Source: Gammaproteobacteria bacterium
GTDB lineage: Bacteria > Pseudomonadota > Gammaproteobacteria > Pseudomonadales > Azotimanducaceae_A
Reading direction: 5' to 3'
Length of the DNA stretch: 13,487 nt
Assembly (NCBI GenBank): GCA_012960755.1
Contig: DUAT01000155.1
Location: 297-13,783 of the forward strand
The stretch's first letter is position 1, and each line of letters opens with the position of its first letter. The position numbers were made by a program, and so were the translations under genes. The notes under the pieces were generated by a model that saw only the letters and a program-made list of their open reading frames with translations, was not told where the DNA came from and made no database searches. This document shows positions 1 through 6,480 of this stretch, piece after piece.

Positions 1-43
1 TCGGTTTTTTATGACTAGCTTTTGGCGCGTTTACTCCGGCACT

Positions 44-805
44 TTACCCCGGGTAATTACTCCGACCCCAATTATTGAAATGGCCTTTTGTTGACTCCGT
101 CTCATCCCGAAGCCACCATTTTCTCTTGTTATAAAAACCGGTTAAATCCTTTTCCAGCGCTTTTTTTGCGGCTTTGGAATCTTTCACCTCAACTGCCTGC
201 AGAATTTCAGCATGACTTTCCCAGGAAAGAAATTGTGATCCGTCTCCGAGCTTAAAGAGCGTTCTATACGCATAAGCCAAGGTAGGTGAAAACTGCATCC
301 ACAAGGATTCTATAAACTGGATTAAAAGATCGGATCCACAACGCTGGTAGAGGACAAAGTGAAATTCCCGATTCAACGCTGCCATATTCTCTATATCTTT
401 ATTGGCTTGTGCGGCTGTTACCTTGTTGGTTATACGCTTCAACATTGCAATATCTGCAGCAGTAATATTTTGTGTTGATAGTGCTACTGCATTCCCCTCC
501 AGAAGCACTCGCAGCCGGTAAATATCCAGGGTACGTTCAGCATTGAGAATTGGCAGCCGAAAGCTTTTGTTTGGCAAAACCTCAAGCGCATTGTCGCTGA
601 CCAATTGCTTAAACGATTCTCTTACCGGCATAGGGCTTGTACCAAGGCGAGCTGCCTCCTTCCGGATCGAGATCACCTCTCCGGGGTTAAACCTGGCTTG
701 AATGATATCTTCGCGCAGCTCCCGGTAGACCTGGCTCTGTATGCTCCCACCTTCTATCACTTTAGATTTAATCAAGAAAACCGCTCCCACAGCATCATTT
801 GACAT
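44..805 (-). CDS. GntR-family transcriptional regulator, FCD (FadR C-terminal) subfamily
   Basis: This is a 253-residue one-component regulator with the usual GntR/FCD layout. A winged helix-turn-helix spans about residues 20-85 (QVYRELREDII, then the recognition-helix region LGTSPMPVRESFKQL). An all-helical ligand-binding domain spans about 90-230. The FCD ligand-site pattern is partial: N145 and H149 in NREFH, and H198 in ESHAEIL. The Asp usual in DxxFH is Asn, and I see no His where the last FCD metal ligand normally lies near residue 220. It may therefore bind its effector with altered or no metal. The ATG at 803-805 has only a weak GTGGG-like ribosome site. The gene is separated from the receptor upstream by a strong hairpin, so it probably has its own promoter. 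I find no intact TTGTGATCACAA palindrome in front of it. It is the obvious candidate to bind the palindromes found elsewhere in the window. Family assignment is firm; target and ligand are inferred. Confidence 0.92.
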   Translation of the reverse strand: MSNDAVGAVFLIKSKVIEGGSIQSQVYRELREDIIQARFNPGEVISIRKEAARLGTSPMPVRESFKQLVSDNALEVLPNKSFRLPILNAERTLDIYRLRVLLEGNAVALSTQNITAADIAMLKRITNKVTAAQANKDIENMAALNREFHFVLYQRCGSDLLIQFIESLWMQFSPTLAYAYRTLFKLGDGSQFLSWESHAEILQAVEVKDSKAAKKALEKDLTGFYNKRKWWLRDETESTKGHFNNWGRSNYPG

Positions 806-864
806 CCCACGGATTTGAACAATAACTACTATTGATAAATATCTCCATAATAGAGATGAATAAG

Positions 865-899
865 TTCCAGACCCTCACCAACCCGGTGAGGGTCTGGAA
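865..899 (-). terminator. Hairpin terminator after the TonB-dependent receptor
   Basis: A perfect 15-bp inverted repeat (865-879 pairing with 885-899, 5-base loop) starts 11 bases beyond the receptor stop codon. On the minus strand the stem is followed by CTTATTCATC, a poor T-run, so termination may be partial or Rho-assisted. It separates receptor transcription from the regulator gene that follows on the same strand. Confidence 0.75.
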
Positions 900-909
900 G
901 AAGCAATCG

Positions 910-3240
910 TTAGCCGCCGAATTGGTATTGCAAGGTAATACCTACAGTACGGGGTTCAGCCAATACCCGTGGTGAAGGAACATCAGCTGAGTCGTTAGGA
1001 CCAACACTGGTCCAGTAGGTTTCATCAAAAGCGTTTCGTACCCACGCAGCTATCGACCAGTTACCCTCAGGTGCTTCATAAGTTGCCCTGAAATTTACCG
1101 TTTCCCATTCCGGTAGATTCGAATCGACAAACTCTGTCTTACCTTCATACACATAGTCACCCCGCAATGACACTAAGGCACCATTATCGAGTGGCAAATC
1201 ATACTCGACGCCAATATTGAAAGTTAATTCGGGAACCGAAGCGATACTTTCACCGCTTTTATCTACAATCTGGCCATTTTCTTCAGTAATAAAGTCACTG
1301 AATACTGCATCCAGAACAGCAACATTGGCATTCAGGGAAAGATTCGCAACAGGGTTCAGCCAGAACTCGAATTCAGCACCTTCAATTTCAGCATCCGCTG
1401 CATTGGTAGTCGTGGGTGTGCCATCAAGACGACGCACACTCACCTGCAAATCTTTATAATCCATCTTGAAGACAGAAATATTAGTTCTCAGACGACGATC
1501 GAACCAGTCTGCCTTCAGACCAAGTTCAAAGTTATCCGCAACCTCCTCATCGAAACCTCCGCAGGCCTCGAAATTTGTATTGGCCTGACCGTTAAAGCCA
1601 CCACTTCGATAGCCTTGACTGAACAGGGCATAGGCCATTTTGCTATCGTCAAAATTGTACTCAACAGAAAACTTGCCCAACACGTTGTCAAAACTCTTAT
1701 CACCCTTACAATCGATATCTTCCTGAATTAATGGGTGCGAAGGTAAAGCAGGAACGAGACCACCCGTACTGGTGCGGGCAGTAAAAGTTTTCTCCTCGTT
1801 GGTGTAACGCAGCCCTGCCTTAACGGTCATATTCTCATTAAAACTCAAGGCACCATGGACATAGGCAGCGAATGCCTCGGTTTCGATGCGCTGAAAATAG
1901 ATCACGTCGCCAAACGAATCGAAGGGCACTACCTCTCCGGGTTGCCAGGCTATGCCATCGGAGGCAAACGCACCATTACACTGGGTAGTTCCCCCAAACA
2001 ATGTCGGAGGGCCATCAACCATTACAAAGTTGCACAATATTCCTCCCGCGCTGGTACCGTTAAACTCCAGAGTTTGGTTGGTATCTTCGGTGAAATAGTA
2101 CAAACCCGCAGTCCAGTCCAGTGCACCACCTGCCGACCAGCTACCGTCTCCGGCAGAACTGATTCGAAGCTCTACACTACTCCATTCACCATCTTCATCA
2201 TGAATTTCGTTGAGACCATCCGTAGGATCTCGATCAAGATCTTCATCATAAAATGTTTCTTCTTCCCGGAAACCATAAATGAGCGATACGGTAGCCGGCT
2301 CGAAGTCAAAATTGACCCTCGCCATCACACCGCTGGTTTCAAAAGTTTCACTACCCGGATTGTTCAGGTTTGCTGATCGCTCGGGATCAGCTGCCGGTAA
2401 AGGATCATCCAGAAATCCGTTTACCCAGGTATATCCATCATCAGGACCAACGCTTTTGAAACCGCCTTTTTGATCCGTGTCCTCTTTATCAAAGGTCAGC
2501 AAAAATTCGGTAGTCTCATTGGGAACATATCGTAGGCCCACTCGCCCGGTAACAGTGTCGATATTATTGCCATGCGTACCGTCAAACAGGTTTTTCATGA
2601 TCCCGTCCCTGTTCAGAGTAGCGAAGGAGGCTTTGGCAAAAAGTTTGTCCGTAATTGGGCCACTTATAAAAGCTCGCCCGTTAAGCCTGCCCTTGTCCCC
2701 GGCATCAACAGCTACTTTGGCAGTAAATTCCTCTGATGGTTTTGAGGTGATTATATTAATAGAGCCGCCTGCCGTGTTTCTTCCATACAGGGTTCCCTGT
2801 GGTCCTCGCAGCACCTCCACCCTTTCAAGGTCGTACAGGGACAGATTAGATGCGCTGGTTCTTGCCATAAATATATCATCAACGTAAACGCCCACGCCCG
2901 AATCGGTGGATACATCTTCGTTGGAATCTCCCACACCGCGAATGGTGAAACTGTTGTTTCCGATTTGTGAGCTTCTTATCGTCAGGCCCGGCACATAATT
3001 TTGCAGATCCTGGGTATTGCGAATGCCTAGCTCCTCAATGGCTTTTGCCGTCACAACAGATATGGAGGACGAAACTTCCTGCAAGCTCTGGCTTCTGCGT
3101 TCGGCTGTTACCACTATTTCTTCAATAATGTTTTCCTCAGCAGCGCCGGCGTGCATCGATTGCATGGTTGTCCACACTGACAGAAGCAATATCAGGCTTG
3201 GCCGCGTGTAATGTTTGAGTCGATTTATTTGAATGGTCAT
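910..3240 (-). CDS. TonB-dependent outer-membrane receptor
   Basis: This is an outer-membrane beta-barrel transporter powered by TonB-ExbBD, 776 residues from the chosen start. A signal peptide (about 1-33, hydrophobic PSLILLLSVW) is followed by the TonB box region EIVVTA at 41-46. The plug domain (about 50-170) shows the classic LRGPQGTLYGRNTAGGSINI stretch at 144-163. A long barrel follows, with many alternating aromatic strands, and ends in VGITLQYQFGG. I chose the ATG at 3238-3240 because it places the signal peptide at the N terminus and follows GAGGGG at good spacing. A GTG at 3298-3300 with its own GAGGG would add 20 residues and cannot be excluded. No SusD-like or siderophore gene is beside it. 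Its style, common in marine gammaproteobacteria and sphingomonads, fits uptake of an organic nutrient too large or rare for porins. A palindromic operator and matching promoter lie about 170-200 bases upstream of the start, so it is probably co-regulated with the hydrolase and operon. Confidence 0.95.
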   Translation of the reverse strand: MTIQINRLKHYTRPSLILLLSVWTTMQSMHAGAAEENIIEEIVVTAERRSQSLQEVSSSISVVTAKAIEELGIRNTQDLQNYVPGLTIRSSQIGNNSFTIRGVGDSNEDVSTDSGVGVYVDDIFMARTSASNLSLYDLERVEVLRGPQGTLYGRNTAGGSINIITSKPSEEFTAKVAVDAGDKGRLNGRAFISGPITDKLFAKASFATLNRDGIMKNLFDGTHGNNIDTVTGRVGLRYVPNETTEFLLTFDKEDTDQKGGFKSVGPDDGYTWVNGFLDDPLPAADPERSANLNNPGSETFETSGVMARVNFDFEPATVSLIYGFREEETFYDEDLDRDPTDGLNEIHDEDGEWSSVELRISSAGDGSWSAGGALDWTAGLYYFTEDTNQTLEFNGTSAGGILCNFVMVDGPPTLFGGTTQCNGAFASDGIAWQPGEVVPFDSFGDVIYFQRIETEAFAAYVHGALSFNENMTVKAGLRYTNEEKTFTARTSTGGLVPALPSHPLIQEDIDCKGDKSFDNVLGKFSVEYNFDDSKMAYALFSQGYRSGGFNGQANTNFEACGGFDEEVADNFELGLKADWFDRRLRTNISVFKMDYKDLQVSVRRLDGTPTTTNAADAEIEGAEFEFWLNPVANLSLNANVAVLDAVFSDFITEENGQIVDKSGESIASVPELTFNIGVEYDLPLDNGALVSLRGDYVYEGKTEFVDSNLPEWETVNFRATYEAPEGNWSIAAWVRNAFDETYWTSVGPNDSADVPSPRVLAEPRTVGITLQYQFGG

Positions 3241-3408
3241 ACGAACCCCTCTTCGCAATAAAGGCATATTTTTAAATTTCCTATGTGGAGTTTTCCCCAC
3301 GTTTTTCCCTCTTACTCCTACTACAAATCAATCAGAAAATGCCGAAAAACAGAACTGTGGAAATAGATCAAACACGTTTTTCAGCTATCGTTTCTGATTC
3401 ATTTGGCG

Positions 3409-3437
3409 AGTGTACTTAATAAATATTGTGATCACAA
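3409..3437 (-). promoter_or_regulatory. Probable promoter of the TonB-dependent receptor
   Basis: On the minus strand, TTGTGA (3437 to 3432) serves as the -35, a 17-base spacer follows, then TACACT (3414 to 3409) as the -10. Each hexamer matches the sigma-70 consensus at 4 of 6 positions. The -35 lies inside the palindromic operator, so a bound protein would block polymerase. The same hexamers at the same spacing occur before the hydrolase gene, which is the main reason to believe this weak match. Confidence 0.6.
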
Positions 3438-3439
3438 TA
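3424..3439. promoter_or_regulatory. Palindromic operator, receptor promoter (perfect 16-mer)
   Basis: TATTGTGATCACAATA is a perfect 16-bp palindrome. With one mismatched pair the symmetry extends across 3418-3445. The same 16-mer occurs at 5211-5226. Its form (TTGT..ACAA half-sites round a short centre) resembles operators of GntR-family dimers. It is not a CRP site, because the TGTGA and TCACA arms directly abut rather than being 6 bases apart. Confidence 0.75.
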
Positions 3440-3560
3440 ATTATTTTCAATTTGTATTGGGGTGTTACTACTCTTCTATTTAGGTGATTTAAGGTTTATT
3501 TATCAACATATTCTCCAATACTACTTACATGGAATTGTTTCCAGGCACGATGATTAACAG

Positions 3561-3578
3561 TTTTTGTGATCACATAAA
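3561..3578. promoter_or_regulatory. Weaker operator-like palindrome
   Basis: TTTTTGTGATCACATAAA has the same TGTGATCACA core, with one mismatched pair in the arms (3564/3575). No convincing promoter overlaps it on either strand. Its centre is 138 bases from the centre of the receptor operator, so it may be an auxiliary site for the same protein. Confidence 0.5.
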
Positions 3579-3678
3579 TGCCAAATCATCACAACCAAAC
3601 ACAAGGCGCAGCTACAAGACAATGACGTTGACCGCAAATTCATTCAGGGTTGGTCAATCAGTAATTCCTAATGGGTCA

Positions 3679-5109
3679 CTACCGTTTTTTGCCCTCACTA
3701 AAACCCATATACTGGGACATCCATTTGATTGACGTAGCGGTGTCAACCACATTGGATACACAGTGCCCGGCATGATCATCAAACAGCTCCAACTGACCCC
3801 GGCTACTTGCCTGTGCCACCCACATGCTTTCAGCCTGGGGTACAATCGGATCATTAGAGGTGTTGATCACTAAAAGCGGAGTCTCGGTTATGTTTTTCTT
3901 ATCTGGGCCTATATAACCTTGCTCTACAAGAGACATCGGGAGTGTTTTGGACAATATGTCTAAAAAATCTCCAGGAGAAGAGCGGATGCGATCCAGGAAG
4001 GCAACTGCCTGAAAATTACGACCCTGGTCTTGCTGGCCGGTCTGTTCATTCGCCTTCCTGTTAAATGCATCAATTTCCTGCCGGGACAATTCGCCGTTTC
4101 GATAGGCTTCGAGCAGCACTCGAACCTTGTCGCCCTCGGGACCTGAAGGGACGAGACCCTGGGTGAAAATCTGGTGTACCAGGCCGCAGGCAGCAATAGA
4201 AGCAACAAGATGTTCACTATAATCAAAGGCCATGCGTGCCCCGGTCCACCCGCCAACGCTCTCGGACCAAACTGCTATATGCTCTTTATCAAACCGCGGA
4301 TCCTTCAGAACGTGCTCTAGAATAGCCACGTGGTGCTTATCGATGTTTGCATCGAGAACGCCGTCATTTCCGGTGCCGGGGATATCGAAGGTAATCATCG
4401 CCGCACCGAGATCGCCGAGTGTCTTTGAGTTCTGATAAAACCCGGTGCTCAATAGATCAAGACCACTTGTTCTTAATACCACGGGTACGGGGTCATCTTC
4501 CCTGACATTTACCGGCCAATGAACCATCGCTTTAAAACTGACCCCTTCAACTGTCATATCCCAAACCTCCAGCGGTACTTCGAAAAGACGGCCAGCCTGG
4601 GCGTAGGCCTCAAATGCTTTGTTCAGAGCGATTCGAGCATATTTTTCTCTGAGGTGTGGGTAACCAGCATGCGAATAGTAATATGATGATTGGAGGAAAT
4701 AATTGCGGGCAGCAAGCCGGTCACCCTGGTTTTCGCTTTCTTTTGCCTGCCTGTAAGCCGCGTCTCCGGATGCACTGAATTCATAATTCCAGTTACCCGG
4801 CCCGTATTCAATAATTGTGTCCAGAAGATCCGGATATACACGCGCACCTTTAGCGCTAGCGATACGGTTCAGGGTTGCTGTGAGTACATCTGCGTCTGCG
4901 CCTTCCCATAACCAGGTGGTAATGCGCACGCCTCGCCACCAGTTTTCAGAATAGTCCACATGCGCAGCTTCTTTCGATATCTGGGCCTTTTTCTGAGGTG
5001 ACTCCGTTGCTGGTGCCTGGTCCGCGCAAGACAAAAGCAAAGTACCTGCTGCAATACCAAGCGATAACAGTAAAGTTGCTCGAAATGTTTTTATGGACAA
5101 GCTGTTCAT
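3679..5109 (-). CDS. Lipoprotein alpha/beta hydrolase, FrsA / C-C hydrolase-like
   Basis: This is a 476-residue predicted lipoprotein. The signal peptide runs to the lipobox LLSC with Cys28; Ala at +2 suggests an outer-membrane destination. A helical N-terminal domain (about 50-180) precedes the alpha/beta-hydrolase domain (about 185-470). The catalytic triad can be read as Ser284 in WSESVGG, Asp420 in NTSNDP and His449 in DDHAGHC. The helical cap plus hydrolase layout and the GHCVSN-like ending recall FrsA/DUF1100 proteins, including 2,6-dihydroxypseudooxynicotine hydrolase and fungal Ayg1, which cut C-C bonds next to ketones. Esterase or peptidase action is equally possible. The elbow is S-x-S-x-G instead of G-x-S-x-G. 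I chose the ATG at 5107-5109 over one 16 codons upstream because GGAGAG sits 6 bases before it and the signal peptide then begins properly. It diverges from the operon and has its own operator and promoter, suggesting it prepares the substrate in the envelope. Confidence 0.85.
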   Translation of the reverse strand: MNSLSIKTFRATLLLSLGIAAGTLLLSCADQAPATESPQKKAQISKEAAHVDYSENWWRGVRITTWLWEGADADVLTATLNRIASAKGARVYPDLLDTIIEYGPGNWNYEFSASGDAAYRQAKESENQGDRLAARNYFLQSSYYYSHAGYPHLREKYARIALNKAFEAYAQAGRLFEVPLEVWDMTVEGVSFKAMVHWPVNVREDDPVPVVLRTSGLDLLSTGFYQNSKTLGDLGAAMITFDIPGTGNDGVLDANIDKHHVAILEHVLKDPRFDKEHIAVWSESVGGWTGARMAFDYSEHLVASIAACGLVHQIFTQGLVPSGPEGDKVRVLLEAYRNGELSRQEIDAFNRKANEQTGQQDQGRNFQAVAFLDRIRSSPGDFLDILSKTLPMSLVEQGYIGPDKKNITETPLLVINTSNDPIVPQAESMWVAQASSRGQLELFDDHAGHCVSNVVDTATSIKWMSQYMGFSEGKKR

Positions 5110-5195
5110 CAGTTTCTCTCCAAAGTTTCGTATGGCGTCATTCGCATTGGTTAACAAACTTAAACTGGAACACCTTCCAGCCGATTATTAGGGAG

Positions 5196-5224
5196 AGTGT
5201 ATAAAATTATTATTGTGATCACAA
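5196..5224 (-). promoter_or_regulatory. Probable promoter of the lipoprotein hydrolase
   Basis: On the minus strand, TTGTGA (5224 to 5219), a 17-base spacer and TACACT (5201 to 5196) form a promoter with the same hexamers, spacing and operator overlap as the receptor promoter. Both also share a C directly after TACACT. The predicted leader to the start codon is roughly 80 bases. Confidence 0.6.
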
Positions 5225-5226
5225 TA
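5211..5226. promoter_or_regulatory. Palindromic operator, hydrolase promoter (perfect 16-mer)
   Basis: TATTGTGATCACAATA is identical over all 16 bases to the receptor operator at 3424-3439, while flanking bases differ. It covers the proposed -35 of the hydrolase promoter, which fits repression by a dimeric regulator. Confidence 0.75.
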
Positions 5227-5422
5227 TATAATTATTTCTTTTTAATAGAATATACCAGTCGCCTAACATTCCGGGATGCAAGGCTATTAAAGCCAAATTC
5301 CATTATCAATATAGCGCTTTTAGCGGCACCGGTGACAGATGTGAAACATGTGGCTCGCTCGACCCCATTGTAAGTGTAGTTGATTCACGCTCGGCCCTGG
5401 TTGCAATGTATGTGGTTTTTGG

Positions 5423-5440
5423 ATATTGTGATCACGATAT
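5423..5440. promoter_or_regulatory. Palindromic operator before the BKACE-HyuAB operon
   Basis: ATATTGTGATCACGATAT is an 18-bp palindrome with one mismatched pair (5427/5436), centred about 150 bases before the BKACE start. It shares the TTGTGATCAC core with the other sites. A candidate TATAAA -10 lies directly after it (5442-5447), with a poor -35 (TTGGAT, 5419-5424) 17 bases upstream. If that promoter is real, the operator fills its spacer, unlike the two minus-strand promoters where it covers the -35. Confidence 0.65.
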
Positions 5441-5506
5441 TTATAAAATTGTCACAATCGCATATATCGAACATCGGTATACATAAAAACTGAGTGAGCA
5501 AGCTAA

Positions 5507-5587
5507 ATGATGACTTTGCCGGTTGTTCCAGTCAAAGTTGGAATATGGCGGGGCAACCCGTTGGAACGTAGTGAGTATCGACCATGA
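5507..5587 (+). CDS. Possible 26-residue leader peptide overlapping the BKACE start
   Basis: An open frame begins ATGATG and encodes 26 residues (MMTLPVVPVKVGIWRGNPLE and six more). Its TGA overlaps the BKACE start codon as ATGA, the classic arrangement for translational coupling. BKACE itself has only a weak GTGAG-like ribosome site 9 bases before its ATG, so coupling would make sense. Against it, the leader's own ribosome site is poor and so short a frame can arise by chance. I do not recognise the peptide. Confidence 0.3.
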   Translation: MMTLPVVPVKVGIWRGNPLERSEYRP

Positions 5588-6480
5588 GCAACAAGCCAGT
5601 AATCATTACCTGTGCTTTGACAGGTGGTGCAAAATATAATCCAGAGCAACTCCACGTACCCGTTACGCCAGAGGAAATAGCCAATTCTGCGATTGCTTCA
5701 GCAAAAGCCGGTGCTGCGGTAGCCCATATCCATGTGCGAGATCCTAAATCTGCAGCAGCGAGTCAGGATGTCGCACTGTATCAGGAGGTTGTAGATCGTA
5801 TTCGCGATGCGGACACAGATATTGTGATCAATCTTACAGCAGGTGGTTATGCCAGGTTCCTCCCTGATCCGGAAGACGAAAGCAGGGCACTGCCTGGTAC
5901 GACAGTCGCCCCGGTGGATACCCGCGTAAAACATATTGAACAAACACTTCCCGATATCTGCTCCCTGGATGTCACCACAGCTAACCAGGGTGATGGTGCG
6001 ACAGAGTTTGTATACCTTAATACAACGCGCACACTCAGGGCTATGGCGAAGCGTTTTCAAGGTGCTGGTGTAAAGCCCGAACTTGAAGTATTCCAGGCGG
6101 GAGACATCCTGTTTGCACGCCAACTTATCAATGAAGGCTTAATTGATAAACCCGCGATGTTTCAGTTTGTACTGGGTATCCAGTGGGGGGCTCCCGCTGA
6201 TCCTGAAACAGTGATGTACATGCGAAACCTTCTGCCTGAAGGCGTAAACTGGACGGCATTTGGTATCTCAAGGAGTCAGATGCCGATGGTGGCAACATCT
6301 GTTCTGCTTGGCGGGCATGTGCGAGTTGGTCTTGAGGATAACCTGTACCTGAAACGTGGTGTTTTTGCCCGTAACGAGGAACTGGTTGCGCAAGCCACTA
6401 ACATCGTTGAATCGCTGGGGCGTCGCGTTGCGACCCCAAATGAAGCACGTGAAATCCTTGGCATCCAACAGGACGATTAA
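5584..6480 (+). CDS. Beta-keto acid cleavage enzyme (BKACE, DUF849 family)
   Basis: This 298-residue enzyme has the length and motifs of the DUF849/BKACE family, whose founding member is 3-keto-5-aminohexanoate cleavage enzyme (Kce). These zinc-dependent TIM-barrel enzymes join a free beta-keto acid to acetyl-CoA and split it, giving acetoacetate and a new acyl-CoA. Visible here are TCALTGG near the N terminus, the zinc pair H48 and H50 in HIHVRD, GVKPELEVF (162-170), the G-x-SR loop at 227-230, and GGHVRVGLEDN with E251 and D252, matching the catalytic end of Kce. Overall it resembles the carnitine-pathway (3-dehydrocarnitine) branch more than Kce itself. The substrate-contacting Glu14 of Kce has no Glu counterpart, and residues about 90-110 form a distinctive loop. 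It is the first operon gene; its TAA overlaps the HyuA ATG by one base. The family is certain and the substrate unknown. Confidence 0.93.
   Translation: MSNKPVIITCALTGGAKYNPEQLHVPVTPEEIANSAIASAKAGAAVAHIHVRDPKSAAASQDVALYQEVVDRIRDADTDIVINLTAGGYARFLPDPEDESRALPGTTVAPVDTRVKHIEQTLPDICSLDVTTANQGDGATEFVYLNTTRTLRAMAKRFQGAGVKPELEVFQAGDILFARQLINEGLIDKPAMFQFVLGIQWGAPADPETVMYMRNLLPEGVNWTAFGISRSQMPMVATSVLLGGHVRVGLEDNLYLKRGVFARNEELVAQATNIVESLGRRVATPNEAREILGIQQDD

Larger units (their letters stand above)
3241..3678. other. Intergenic control region between hydrolase and receptor
   Basis: This 438-base stretch has no convincing gene. It holds the receptor promoter and its operator (about 3409-3445), a second weaker palindrome (3561-3578) and the receptor leader (about 160 bases if transcription starts near 3402). 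A weak inverted repeat, TTGACC (3628-3633) pairing with GGTCAA (3652-3657) across an 18-base loop, lies downstream of the hydrolase stop. It might help end hydrolase transcription, but it has no T-run. Confidence 0.6.
5110..5583. other. Divergent control region between hydrolase and operon
   Basis: This is a 474-base stretch. Its left part holds the hydrolase promoter and operator (5196-5226). Its right part holds the operon operator (5423-5440), a possible promoter, a small dyad (5448-5458) and a short leader reading frame (5507-5587). I see nothing recognisable between about 5230 and 5415 apart from AT-rich sequence next to the first operator. Confidence 0.6.

Noticed and set aside
1855..2376. 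A 173-codon plus-strand frame
   Set aside because: It lies antisense within the receptor gene, has no recognisable domain or ribosome site, and the receptor frame is certain.
3529..3732. A 67-codon plus-strand frame in the hydrolase-receptor gap
   Set aside because: It runs through an operator and into the hydrolase gene on the other strand, with no ribosome site or recognisable product.
5230..5415. A small RNA or further gene in the divergent region
   Set aside because: Only very short frames and no strong hairpin with a T-run were found.
3424..5440. CRP/cAMP binding sites (TGTGA...TCACA)
   Set aside because: The two arms are directly adjacent with no 6-base spacer, so the sites do not fit CRP geometry.
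5821..5832. Another operator copy (ATTGTGATCAAT) inside BKACE
   Set aside because: Only the central TGATCA is symmetric; the right arm is missing and the bases encode conserved residues IVIN.
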